Shown in pieces: positions 1 through 10,879 of a DNA stretch of 64,000 nt (positions are counted from its first letter, which is position 1; each line of letters opens with the position of its first letter). The position numbers and the translations under genes were made by a program. The stretch is from Magnolia sinica (lineage: Eukaryota; Streptophyta; Magnoliopsida; Magnoliales; Magnoliaceae). The stretch is taken from the NCBI RefSeq assembly GCF_029962835.1, contig NC_080587.1:52977528-53041527 (forward strand), given 5' to 3'. The notes under the pieces were generated by a model. That model searched no databases. It was given only the letters and a program-made list of their open reading frames with translations, and was not told where the DNA came from.

Positions 1-513
1 GGTCACCGAAACCCGATCAAGTCCACCGGCACTATTACATGCCTAGGCTATCTTCCCTGATCTGAGGGTAAATTTAGGTTAGAATCCAATGGTTAGAATG
101 CCTAGAATTGGCACGTAAGCGACACGACTCAGATTTCATAAATTCATATTTAATTTCTCAGCTTTCTCATACTCTTTACTCTGGACTCAAGCAAATCGAC
201 ACAGGACATCATCTGGACTTGATTTTTGAGGTGATGGTCAAGCCCAACAAGGTGATTATAATTGTCTAAGATCGTCGCTATCGGACTTTCGACGCGCGGT
301 CCAGGTCCGATACAAAGTTTCCAAGTACTTCCAAGAGCAACTGGATTTAGCGTTGAGTCCTAGATTTCAGGGTAATATAACGTTAACGATTCTACAGGTT
401 TTGAGTCCTACAGATCAAATTTAAAGTGATTAGTGCTAATTAACCCACATATAACTTCTAAAGAATTTGAGGTAGTACTCGGGTCTTTGCACGAAATTTT
501 TTGAGTTATTACA
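1..513 (-). mobile_element. Ty3/gypsy-type LTR fragment, family A (5' end of LTR, runs off window)
   Basis: Read on the minus strand from 513 leftwards, this begins TGTAATAACTC and then matches, with many substitutions, the first several hundred bases of the complete LTR at 36,813-39,924. Shared landmarks include GACCCGAGTACTACCTC near the start and the run around GTCGTGTCGCTTGCG-like sequence further in. The LTR start (TG) lies at 513. The rest of the LTR and any internal region lie beyond the window. It abuts the 3' internal part of the Athila-type element, so it most likely inserted into that element. No coding capacity is visible; short ORFs here are incidental. Confidence 0.75.
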
Positions 514-1092
514 CTGCCCGAATATCGCGGGTAATTGGAATTTGACCAGTAGGACCGCGAGACCAAAATGAATGAGATGCATACTCCCACACACAAACAT
601 GCATACGTGCGATCTTAGGTCGGGTCTCACACTTATCATACTCAAAGCATTCTTAAGTACGCAATTCATCGTTTCCCAAATAGATTTCAACTTGAATCAT
701 TGAAAATTTTCTAAAAATTTACTCAAATCTGGGAAAGCTTGAGAGAACACTGATTAGGTTACCTAATCCCCCATTCCTAACTAAAAAATCTACATTGTCC
801 ACAATGTAAAAGAAATAAGCATGTAATGTAAAAGAGGCAATGAAAAGAAAAAGGGAAGTGATGGAAAGATGATACATGAAGAAGAAATTTTAAAGCTTTT
901 CCAATGATATCAGTGTGAAGATGGGTAGCACAAAAGACTCAAACAGATGATAAGCAAACTAACCTAAAACGGTGAAAAGCAAACTATCCTAAATAGTGAA
1001 AGCAGTAAATCTAACTACACCTCTATCAAACTAGAAGGTCAATCCTATAAACAAGATCATTCAGAGGTATGGACATGTCCTCTGAATCAAAT
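514..1092 (-). other. Non-coding 3' internal region of the Athila-type element
   Basis: There is no credible ORF. On the minus strand, downstream of integrase, comes the stretch with TTTTACATTGTGGACAATGT (about 784-803) followed by a G-rich run GGAATGGGGGATTAGG (about 758-775). Athila elements usually have such a motif and then an env-like region and polypurine tract before the 3' LTR. I see no env-like ORF. The 3' LTR expected here is absent. Confidence 0.5.
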
Positions 1093-2170
1093 TTTTCAAC
1101 AAATGACTTTAAACGATGTCTATTCACTTTGAAGTCATTGCCATTGTTTGGATTTCAAATCTCAATGACCCTATAAGGATAAACACTAGTAACAGTGAAA
1201 GGGCCGGTCCAATGGGATCAGAGTTTTCCCAGAAAGTGATGTAATCGAGAATGCACAAAAGGACCTTCTGACCTAGTGTGAATGCTTTTCTGAGAATGTG
1301 TTGATCATGAAACACCTTCATTCTATCCTTGTAAATTCTTGAATTCTCATATGTGTCATTCTGAATTTTTTCGAGTTCATTTAACTGGAGTTTGCGCAGC
1401 AAGCTAGCGTTGGCTAAATTGAAGTACAGATTTTTAATTGCCCAGTAAGCCCTATGTTCCAACTCCACAGGTAAGTGGTAAGCTTTCCTATAGACAAGTC
1501 TAAAGGGAGACATTCTATTAGGGTTTTTAAATGCAGTATGGTAAACCCATAATACATCGGTCAATCGGATTGACCAATCCTTTCGATTAGGGTTAACCGT
1601 TTTCTCCAAAATGTGTTTAATCTCCCTATTGGAAATCTCAACTTGCCCACTTGTTTGTGGGTGATATGGAGTACTTACCTTGTGAGAGATGCCATATTTC
1701 TTCATTAAATTCGTGAATGGCCTATTACAAAAATGTTAGCCCCCATCACTAATGATGGCTCAAGGTGTTCCGAACTGGGAAAAGATGTTCTCTTTTAAGA
1801 ATTTAATAACCGTTTGATGGTCATCTCTTCAATCCACTTAATGACATAGCCTACTACTAGCAAAATGTATAAATTCCGAAAGGATTGGGGGAATAGTTCT
1901 ATGAAATCAATATCTCAGCAATCAAATACTTATATGATAAGAATGGGGTTTAAGGGCATCATATTTCGATAGGACAATGCTCCCAATTTCTGACAATGCT
2001 CACAAGCTTTACAAAACTCATGAGTATCCTTGAACATAGTGGGCCAGTAAAAGCCGCACCGTAGAATTTTGGCCATGGTCTTTTTGGCAGAAAAGTGACC
2101 ACTATAAGCCTAAGAATGACGGAAGGAGATGACACGTTGGTGTTCATTTTCTGGCACGCATCTCCTTAAG
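1093..2170 (-). pseudogene. Integrase remnant of the Athila-type element
   Basis: Integrase would insert the cDNA into the genome. The N-terminal zinc-binding module is recognisable around 1,960-2,160 (minus): two His-bearing segments, then CKACEHC supplying the Cys pair. It is shifted in frame and interrupted by a stop. The catalytic core is readable around 1,690-1,770 as AIISDGG followed by HFCNRPF, with stops just before and after. The longest open piece (1,124-1,705) starts [20 protein letters not shown], the signature wording of Ty3 integrase, and runs into the C-terminal part ([13 protein letters not shown]). At least two in-frame stops and a frameshift show it is dead. Confidence 0.85.
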
Positions 2171-3725
2171 ATTTAGTTTGGGTAATATTTAAATAGATAT
2201 AGATCATCCCAGAAGAATTTGCGTACCTCAGTGAAGAATTTTTTCTTATCTTGCGCAGTCCAATGTGTTGGCGTGAAACCTGTAGCAAGATAATTAGCAA
2301 TATTCATAAACCAAGGTAAATGAGAGACTTTGAACAATTGTTCATCAGGGAACATGTCATTTATACATGTCATCTTAAGGGAATTAGAGAGATCAAAGCG
2401 GGAAAGATGGTCAGCCACTACGTTCTCTACTCCCTTTTTATCTTTTATTTCTAAATCAAATTCTTGGACTAGGGGATCCATCTTATCAGGCGAGGCTTTG
2501 CATCATTCTTAGAAAGAAGATACTTAAGCGCCGCATGATCTATGTAAATGATGATCTTAAATCCGATCAAGTAGCAGCTAAATTTATCCAAAGCGAACAC
2601 TGAGGCTAAGAGTTCCTTTCTGTAGTAGAGTAATTCACTTGAGCATGATTTAGAGTTCTACTTGCTTCATGAACAATGTAGGGTTTCTTTTCTTTTCTCT
2701 GGCCTAAAACCTCCCTAAGAGCATAATCAGACATGTCACACATAAGTTCAGAAGGCTCTAGTCGGGTGGCTGTATGATAAGTGTAGTGGTCAACATGCCC
2801 TTAAGCTTAGTAAAAGCTTCCTGGCAGTGCTTAGTCCACTCGTATGGTGCATCTTTTGAAGTAGATTGCATAAAGGACAAGAGAGGTGACTAAAGTCCTT
2901 TATGAATCTCTTGTAAAAACTGGCATGTCCTAAGAAGGATCGCACATTTTGTATGTTCTTGGCTGGAGGTAAGTTAGAGATAAGATCAATCTTAGCCTTA
3001 TATACCTCAATTCCCTTGAATGAGATGATGTGTCCAAGGACAATTCCCTTACGAAACATGAAATGGCTCTTCTCCCAATTAAGTACGAAATTCTTTTCCT
3101 CACATCGCTGCAACACACATTTAAGATTCTCCAAACAATCGCTGAAGGATGGACCAAAGACAGAGAAGTCATCCATGAAAACCTCTAAATATTACCCCAC
3201 CATGTTAGGAAAAACACTCATCATGCATCACTAAAAAGTGGCGGAGGCATTACATAGTCCGAATGGCATCCTTCGATAAGCAAATGTGTCAAAGGGACAA
3301 GTGAATGTGGTCTTTTCCTGATCTTCAGGGGTTATCACTATCTGATTGTAGCCTGAATACCTGTCAAGGAAATAATAGTACGAGTGACCAACTAGCCTTT
3401 CCAAGATTTGATCAATGAAGACAAAGGGAAGTGGTCCTTCCTCATGATGGTATTCAACTTTCTATAGTCAATGCACATTTTCTAACTAGTAGTAACTTTA
3501 GTTGGCATAAGTTCATTGTTAGCATTGGCTACGATGGTGATTCTGGACTTCTTAGGAACCACTTGAGTTGGACTCACCCATTGACTATCGGATATCGAGT
3601 ATAAGATATCCATATCCAAAAGCTTAAGAACCTCGGCCTTAACCACTTCCTTCATGTTTGGATTTAATCTATGTTACGGTTGTTGGAAGGTCTTCGCATT
3701 ATCCTCTAGATAAATGTAGTGAGTA
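2171..3725 (-). pseudogene. Reverse transcriptase-RNase H remnant of the Athila-type element
   Basis: On the minus strand the RT begins near 3,720 (RLNPNMKEVVKAEVLKLL). It continues through the SDSQWVSPTQVVPKKS and DRYSGYNQIVITPEDQEKTT segments and the MPFGLCNASATF box, followed at once by stops near 3,235-3,260. The catalytic box reads FMDDFSVFG (about 3,165-3,180), the usual Athila variant of YxDD. The connection region includes GIVLGHIIS and RSFLGHASFYKRFIKDFS. The RNase H to integrase linker gives EFDLEIKDKKGVENVVADHL (about 2,400-2,465) and later HWTAQDKKKFF. Domain order is correct, but several frame changes and stops make it non-functional. Confidence 0.88.
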
Positions 3726-4131
3726 CAAATCAAAGGGTCAACTCCCTTAAGGTCTGCAATCAACCATCCAAGGTCTCCCTTGTGCTTAATGAGAGTAGAG
3801 ATGAGCATACTCTCATGTTCTTGCTCGAGGTGGGAAGAAATCACCACCGGATATGCCTCATCTTGACCTAAATAAACATCAGTTTAGTGCCTTGAGGTTA
3901 GACGGTAGAGGCACTACATCAGTTTGGGGTAATTCTTTAAATTGTGGCATCAACTTTAAGTACCGGCATGGTATCCAGCATGGTTCCTATCTCCCTAATC
4001 ATATCATCTTCTAAATCATAGGAGTGGGCCAGGCACATCTCTAGAGAGTCAAAGGATAAGGTCATTAGAGTTCTATCTTCCACGAAAGAGTCAATCATGC
4101 TAATGTCGTGGAAATCGTCATCATCCTTTAA

Positions 4132-4713
4132 TTATTTGCCAGTATTGAAAAAGATATCTAACTCTAATGTCATATTTCCAAAAGACAAACTTATGACTCC
4201 ATTCATATAATTAATAATTACATTTGATGTGGCAAGGAATGTGCGACCAAGAATGACTGAAATTTGAGTGCTCATGTCATTGATAGGTTGAGTATCCAGG
4301 ATGATAAAATCTACCAGGTAGTAGAATTCATCAACCTGGACCAACACATCCTCGATTATCCCTCTCAGTACACGGACTGAGCAATTAGCAAGTTGTAATG
4401 TGGTTCGAGTGGGTTTCAATTCACCCAAACCTAGCTATTCGTAAACTGAGTAAGGAATCAGATTTACGCTCGTTCTTAAGTCAAGAAGTGCATGCTCCAT
4501 CTGGTAGTTTCCAATTACACAAGGGATGGTTGGGCTACCGAGATCTTTATATTTTTGTAGCACATCTTGCTTAAGGATGACACTCACTTTTTCTGTTAGA
4601 AAAATTTTCTTTTTGATACTTTGCCGCCTCTTAATCATACATAGGTCTTTTAGAAATTTGGCATATGAAGGAATTTGTTTTATAGCATTTAGCAGAGGAA
4701 TATTGACCTTCAC
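4132..4713 (-). pseudogene. Aspartic protease remnant of the Athila-type element
   Basis: Retroviral-type protease that would cut the polyprotein. The first block (4,435-4,713) has IPSYAKFLKDLC, then PCVIGNYQMEHALLDLRTSV. In Athila proteases the active-site loop normally reads D-x-G-A-S; here the Gly is replaced by Arg, so the catalytic loop is damaged. An in-frame TAG near 4,434 separates it from the second block (4,132-4,428), which carries VILGRTFLATSNVIINYMNG, the conserved C-terminal part with the ILGR motif. Both blocks are in the same frame, so the break is a single nonsense change. Confidence 0.82.
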
Positions 4714-6250
4714 TTAAGAACCTTTAGAATGTTTTGCGAGTTAGAGAGAGGGTTTGGTGCTATCAACCATTGGGGAAATGGGGTAATCGGCTTGCCTTGA
4801 AGTTTCGGTTCTAATTCTTGTGGAGTAGTACTAGGTCTATCATCATTGTCCTCTTCTGGGTCCTTAAGCTTTTCAGCCCTAACTGAAATAGTTTTGTCAA
4901 TGGTCTTCCCATTCCTAAGAGTGGTGATAGATTTAGCTTGCTCCATATGATTTGAAGAGTTGGGATTACTTATCTCATATTGCAGTATGGGATTGGGGAC
5001 AGGTTGAGGAAGAAGCATCCCCTTTCCCTCAATTGTTAAGTGCGACTCTATCCTTTGAATAGATGACACAAGTGTTCCCAATGCTGATTTGATATCCTGG
5101 TTAAGTAGCTCTTGGTCTCGAATATGTTTTTAAAACGGATCCTCTTGAGGTTTCCCTTGAATTAGAATTTGATTAGGGAATCTTTGAGGAGAAGTCGTTT
5201 GTCCATTCCTCCAACTGAAGTTTGGATGATTTCTCTAACTAGGATTCTATGTATTGGAGGTGGGTCCATTGAAAGGTCTTTGGTAATTATTCACGGCATT
5301 AGATTGCTCATTCAGTGTCTCTTGAAAAACAAGTATTGTTGGACAAATTTCAGTTGTGTGAATGTTGCAAATACAAATACTGTAAACAGTTTCCTTGGCC
5401 TTTTCCTTTAGTTCCATGACATCGAATTTCCTTATGAGATTAGCCACTTTAGCATTGATATCATCATCCTCTTTCAGAAGGTATATTCCACCCCTCTCCT
5501 TTGATTGAGTGAGCCTAAAGGTGGTGCTCAATTTTGGGGAGATGTCCCATGATTATACGGTTTTAGCAAGTTTGTCAAAGTAATCCCACACTTCATCAAC
5601 ATTTTTATTCATGAATTTCCCATTACACATCATCTCAATGAATTGGCACATGAAAGATGTCAATCCGTCATGAAAGAAAGTTGTTATGTACTATGTTTCA
5701 AAATCGTGTTGTGGGCATGTACTGAAGAGATCCTTGAACCGTTCCCAACATTGGAAGAATGTTTCATCTTCCTTTCGGGTGAAGTTTATGATCAATTTCC
5801 TGATGGTGTTCGTCTTATGGTATGGAAAGAAATTTTTTTATGAACTCTCTCATCATGTCATTCCATGTGCCAATAGATCGCAGACATAGTGAGTGCAACC
5901 ACGTCTTATCTTTCTCTTTCAAGGAGAAAAGAAAGAGTTTCAACCTGACGTGTCCTTAGACACGTTAGGAAAGTATAAAGTGGCTATAACCTCATCAAAT
6001 TCTTGCAAGTGCAGGTATGGACTTTCAAATTCAAGTCCAAGGAACTTTGGAAGGAGTTGTATCACTCCAAGCTTGATATCCATATTTTCTGTGTTTTCTG
6101 AAAAAACCATACAAGAAGGGGTGCTCACCCCCACCAATTGTAATTAATCTCATAAAGTACGAGACGGGGTGCATAGTGTACCTCATTCTCATCCTAGACT
6201 TCTGCAACTCGAGGTTGCGACTAATTCATTGGTTGATTTAAGGTTGATTT
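4710..6250 (-). pseudogene. Gag remnant of the Athila-type element
   Basis: The capsid-like start is readable near 5,940-6,137 (minus) as IKLGVIQLLPKFLGLEFESP followed by YLHLQEFDEV, which matches the retrotransposon gag pattern of Athila elements. Then come fragmented pieces (about 5,640-5,890) and the region FDVMELKEKAKETVYSICIC (5,247-5,531) near the end of the gag core. The low-complexity gag-protease linker (4,710-5,081) includes AKSITTLRNGKTIDK, also typical. Frameshifts separate the pieces. I could not fix the original start codon. No clear zinc knuckle is seen. Confidence 0.7.
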
Positions 6251-6860
6251 GCAGCTATAACCTCAATTAACTCTGAGGATCTCGAGTAGTGTCTAACCCT
6301 ATGATGGATAGATAACCCCTCAACTAATCCTCCTTCACTCAAAAGATGTCGAGTGTTGTCACGGACCCACTTGGGCATGAAACACTTACTGCCCTCAATT
6401 TCAGATTCTAACTTAAACCTAAAAAAGGAAAGAGGGAATAATAATTCTGGATAAAGAAAGGAACATAATTAAAAAGAAGTTACCAATTTGGAAGTTCCTA
6501 ATTAAGATCCTGCAAAACAAAACAAAAGAAATCAACTTCTAAAAAACAGAAATTCGAAAATTAGAAAGTTTCTAAAAACAAAAATAGAAAGATGAATTAG
6601 TTTCTAAATATATATATATCTTAGAATCAGAAAGTTTTTAGAAAAAACAAATAAACCCCAATCTAGAAATAGAAAGAAAGAAAAATTAGAAAGAGATTAC
6701 CAAATTAGAAGTTTCTATATTAGGATCCTACAAAATAGAAAAGTAAAGTTAGTTTCAAAAAAAAATCTAGAGAAACCCTAATGCTAAAAATAAAAAGTAA
6801 ATAAATCCTAATCTTAACCTATTTCTAAAACTAATCAATCTCAGAAAAAACACAACCATT
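6251..6860 (-). other. A-rich leader between primer site and gag
   Basis: There is no ORF with recognisable content. The stretch from about 6,420 to 6,860 is very A-rich on the plus strand, with repeated variants of AGAAAGTTTCTAAAAAC. It lies between the primer-binding site and gag, where such elements have an untranslated leader. Confidence 0.55.
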
Positions 6861-6879
6861 AATCCCAGCAACGGCGCCA
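6861..6879 (-). promoter_or_regulatory. Primer-binding site, tRNA-Asp type
   Basis: On the minus strand the bases read TGGCGCCGTTGCTGGGATT. TGGCGCCGTTGC is the start of the primer site found in Athila and Tat elements, complementary to the 3' end of tRNA-Asp. It lies 6 bases from the LTR end at 6,886, the normal spacing, and so fixes the LTR boundary and the orientation. Confidence 0.9.
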
Positions 6880-6885
6880 AAAACT

Positions 6886-8236
6886 TGTTCACGACCACAA
6901 GTGTAGGGTCGCAATGTAGTAATAATCTCGGTGAGACTAAGGTTGAATCCCCATGGACTAATATCCTGTGTATTCTGAATTTAACTAGAACTAAAACTAG
7001 ATAAAGAGGCAAATTTAAATCTGAATTAATTAAGAGAGTAATTGTGATTAAAGTGATTAAACTAATAAATACAAAGGTGGTAACTAGGGTTTCCAAGGAT
7101 CCACTTGTAAAGATCAGGGAGCCCTCTTACTTGATTCAAGTCACACGATTGGAATTGGAGTCCTATCCTATCTAATTGGAAGATATACAATTGAGATCAA
7201 TCTGAACTTTCCTTAACCTAATTCTCAATAAAGGAGAATTATGATAATTGAAAGAGATTCCATCACCAAACCATGCCCATGAGATGATGGCTAACAACAA
7301 GATTTACCAATCCCATAATCTCAAAGTCAGGAAAAGAAGATACTCAAAGCTATTGCAGATCTACTATAATTTGAGTCACAATAAACCATTAAGAACTGAA
7401 AGTATTCCTTTAAAATCAAACTAGAATCAAAGAAGGTTCAATATAAACATGAATCAAAGTAAAAGAAACATCTCATCATGTTACAAGCTTCACCTCTTAG
7501 CCCTAGCTAAGAGGTTTAGCTAACCATAAACATGAATGAACTAAAATCTCTTAAGAAAAGCATAAAAATGACTAAGCAAGAGGAAGAAAAACTCTTGGCG
7601 ACAACTTCTCCACGCTTTTGCTCCACTCCTAAAACCCTAGAAGATTCCAAAGAACATCCTAGGGACTCTTATTTATAATTTTGTAACTCCAACTTTTGTA
7701 CCGAGTTGGAAAAATTTTAAAACCGCCTCAAATTTAATCAATCCCTATGCTGTCTGCATAGCCTTAAGCGAGTCGAGGATAACCTTCAACTGGTTGAGGG
7801 CACCTTCGACTGGTTGAGGATTTCTTTTGACTGGTCGAGGATGACGGGAAATTAGAGGATTTTTTTGCTGGAGTTCAAGTCAACGATTCTTCGACTAGTC
7901 GAGTAGGGGCCTTAGACTGGTCGAAGGAGGGCTTAGACTAGTCGAAACAGGCAGATTTTTAAGGTCCCTTTTTTTCACTTCAAGTCTTCAATTCTCTTCA
8001 TTCCTCACTTAGTTTTCTTGGATCTTTGGCATGTGAATTCTTTATTTTTGATCTTCTAAGATCAAACCTTTGGCTTGGTGATTCTTGAGCGTTAAATCTA
8101 TGCTTTTAGCACCCTTTTCAATTCAAGCTCTTAAATTCACCTTACAACACAAACATGATTAGAATAAGACATTAAGCATTATTATGTTTATAAAACTAAG
8201 TAATAAATGGAGTCCAGTATGTAATTTTGAGCCTCA
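6886..8236 (-). mobile_element. 5' LTR of the Athila-type element
   Basis: Minus-strand LTR, about 1.35 kb. The 3' end (TCGTGAACA, at 6,886) is fixed by the adjacent primer site. The 5' end is placed at 8,236 (TGAGGCTCAAAATT on the minus strand) because copia coding sequence resumes just beyond; that end is tentative because the other LTR is absent. A TATA-like TTATAAATAAG on the minus strand (about 7,667-7,678) precedes TAGGGTTTTAGG-containing leader sequence. The part from 7,760 to 7,960 holds a cluster of CGACTGGTCGAGG / GACTAGTCGA repeats. Confidence 0.72.
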
Positions 8237-8532
8237 GCAATAACTGGGGTAATTCAAGAATTTATAAATGTTGTGATAGATGATCAACAAATCACACCCA
8301 GTCCCAATAAAGATGATGATGATGATATCAATGTGATTAATATACCTGACTTATCATTTAAACCAGTTAATACTGAGATTTGATTAGTCAAAGACCATTC
8401 AACTAATCAAATACTTAGTAACCCTCATACTAGTGTTTAAACAAGAAGACAATTAAAAAATATATGTAGTTTTGTCTACTTCACTTCCCAAATTGAACCG
8501 ACCAATGTAAATGAAGTACTTGCTGATGAAAG
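8237..8532 (+). pseudogene. Copia element 1, pol fragment before reverse transcriptase
   Basis: The plus-strand frame gives VKDHSTNQILSNPH, TRRQLKNICSFVYF and QIEPTNVNEVLADES, the linker between integrase and RT in Ty1/copia polyproteins. At least two in-frame stops are present. The coding text stops in the middle of ADESW at 8,532 and resumes at 10,880, so the two pieces were one gene before the solo LTR inserted. The 5' half of the element (gag, protease, integrase) is missing; the Athila LTR abuts directly on the left. Confidence 0.75.
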
Positions 8533-10874
8533 TGCAAGTGCCCTGATTTGTCAATTAGCGTGAGTGTTGAGTCGGACAGACTGCAGAGCCTTATAGGAAG
8601 ATCAATTCAAGCGTCTGCCTTAACCGGCATGTGTGCAAGCTCGCCTTAGGTAAATCTAAGCCTCACATCCCATGTCCCAAAACACCAGGTATATAAACCC
8701 TTAAAAAAACTAGAATATCATAGGGTTTTAAAGTTAAGAAAACTTTTTCAAAATCAGAAAATTCTCTAAGTTTTCTTGCTTTGTCAATTTTATCGATATA
8801 TTTCTATATAGAATCGACTTATGTTGTCAATGTCCTCGATGCTTAAATGATATCATCGAAATGAGGACAAAATATGTCCAGTAACTACATACTCGTCTGG
8901 ACTGATTTATCGATGTATTGATATAAATATCGATATCATCGATATTTGAATCTTGAGTCCATCAAAGGTGACTCGATAATATCGAAAGACAGATTTTCGG
9001 CGCCCCTGTTCTTACTTAAGAAAATCACATGTGCATCGATATATCGAAGTTGTTCTCGATACCATCGAAGTTCAAATCTCAATGATATCAGAAGGCTCTC
9101 GATGTTATCGGTCATGGGCGCCTAAGTTCTCTAGCAATTACTTCAGGATTATTTATCTACAATCGAGGAGCACTCAATAGAATCGATATTCAAATATCGA
9201 TGATATCGGTATGGTTTCGATGGCATCAAACAGGGTCAGAAACTGTCCAGCAAGCTTAAACGAAAATTCTTTGGATTTATCGATGCATCGACACTCTATC
9301 GATATCATCAACATTTAAATTCCAATGATCTCGAAGGACCCTCGATCATTCTTATAAACCTGAAAGATTTCATAGCAAGTCTCTCTCATTTTCAAGTGTC
9401 GATGAATCGAACCTCTCATCGATGATATTAGAGTTCAAAATCCAATGACATCGATGCGTGTTTTGATTCCCTTGACTAGCTGGTAAAAGGTTTCAAAAGC
9501 ATATGACATTTAAGTTTGTGTCATTGAGCGGCCAGTCGATGCAATCGAGAGTATACACTCGATGATATCGACCCCGCTCGATGATATCGAACTCTGTCAT
9601 AAATGTGACCATTTTATATCTGTTGGAACCTTTTGCCTATATAAACAGAGCTTGTCTATTGTTGCTGGTAGAGAAAAAAGAGAGTGCTTTTGAGTGTTTT
9701 ACCTTAGATCATATACCCAAAGCCTTTTCTCTTAAGGGAGTTTATCCTCCAATCCACCTTCATCATTGATATTCAATAGAGAGAATTGGGGAATGAACTT
9801 CCGCATTCAAGGATTCTCCAGATACTACCTTAATGGCAAATCATTAAGCTGGGATACCTTGAATGCATAGATGATTGGAATTGCTCTATCTTCCTAATAG
9901 GAAAACATTTAGAGAGTAGGATTCCATCATAACCTTGACCCAACCTGTCGCCATATATTGGTACATCATTTGAGTTGCGGATCAAGGAAGCAGCAAACTC
10001 TTCATCATCAAAGGAGGAGATCTTCATCAACGAGCTGAATGGGACTCATCCACTTATCTATAAGTAATTAGAGTCTAGAGGACCTTTGATCATTCCTCTG
10101 TAAGATTAGGTCTAAGGTGTTTCTCACCCTTGCAAGCCCTCGTAGGAGGCCTCCGACGAGAGTGTACATGGTGGGTATGTTGTGTGGACCCTTGCTCTAT
10201 GGAGAGAATAAACATCCAGTTGAAGGCGAACCTGTCTAAAACCTTAGGTTAGAGGTGAACCATGTGAAACCTCAGTCAGGGTCTTATGGAAGATCTTTAG
10301 CCAATGTGCCTAAAAGTGGGTGCGTTGTGTTGACCCTTGCTCGTGAGGGCATAAACAATCAACCTCAGTGCAGGTTGTAAAGGTTGAAGGTGAACCTGAT
10401 TTAAAACCTTATGTTTGAAGTGAACCGCTGTGAAACCTCCTTAGTGAAATCCGGTACACTCAAGGGTTGAGTGTAGTTACTAGGAGTGGAGTAGACAAGT
10501 AGTTAAACCACTATAAAAATGACTGTGTTTGAGATTTCTATTCTTTGGTTTGTGTGATTTGCTTTAATATTTTCATATCTGAATATCTGAGATCACACCT
10601 CACATACATACACAGTCATATCCATCATAAACTAGTTTGCTTATTGTTCACTTATTAAATAGTTTGTGATTGGATCCTTTACCGGGCTTGGAAGCTAGTA
10701 GAGTTACTTTTGAGTAATCCTAATATGAGATTGTTGTAAAGATTAGTACAATAGGATTTTAAATAAACCATAAAAACTTTAAAAGTCCCATTCACCCCCT
10801 CCCCCCCCCCCCCCCTCTCTAAGACATACTGGCATATTCCTACTTCAACTAAAGTTGTCTTTACTGCAATTTCA
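8533..10874 (+). mobile_element. Solo LTR of a copia element, 2.34 kb, inserted in copia 1 pol
   Basis: It begins TGCAAGTGCC and ends CAATTTCA. The flanking 5-mers GAAAG (8,528-8,532) and AAAAG (10,875-10,879) are a target duplication with one mismatch, and removing the insert restores the Asp-Glu-Ser-Trp reading of pol. A TATA-like CCTATATAAACAG lies at about 9,637. Near the 3' end is a CATTCACCCCC tract expanded to a long C run (about 10,795-10,816), also present in the copia LTR at 59,797. Both also share GGAGTGGAGTAG and AACCACTATAA. The part from 8,780 to 9,600 is packed with ATCGAT/ATATCGA palindromes. No internal region is present, so it is a recombined solo LTR. Confidence 0.82.
9637..9649 (+). 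promoter_or_regulatory. TATA-like box of the solo copia LTR
   Basis: CCTATATAAACAG lies about two thirds of the way along the LTR's U3-like part, just downstream of the ATCGAT palindrome cluster. This is the arrangement expected of an LTR promoter. No transcription start can be shown from sequence. Confidence 0.5.
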
Positions 10875-10879
10875 AAAAG

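Larger units (their letters stand above)
514..8236 (-). mobile_element. Athila-type Ty3/gypsy retrotransposon, minus strand, 3' LTR missing
   Basis: On the minus strand the order is LTR (6,886-8,236), primer-binding site (6,861-6,879), gag, protease, RT/RNase H, integrase, then a non-coding 3' internal stretch. That stretch contains an imperfect repeat around ACATTGTGGACAATGTAG (near 790) that I associate with Athila-type elements downstream of integrase. The order PR-RT-RH-IN and the integrase wording are those of Ty3/gypsy elements. The 3' LTR is not present; the element is cut at 513/514 by another LTR. At its right end it abuts a copia pol fragment. All reading frames carry stops and frameshifts, so it is inactive. 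Confidence 0.85.

Noticed and set aside
408..690. Overlapping minus ORFs at the left edge
   Set aside because: They cross the LTR start at 513 and match no protein; an LTR end explains the sequence.
514..775. Possible 3' LTR of the Athila-type element
   Set aside because: It does not match the 5' LTR at 6,886-8,236; it is better read as 3' internal sequence cut by another LTR.
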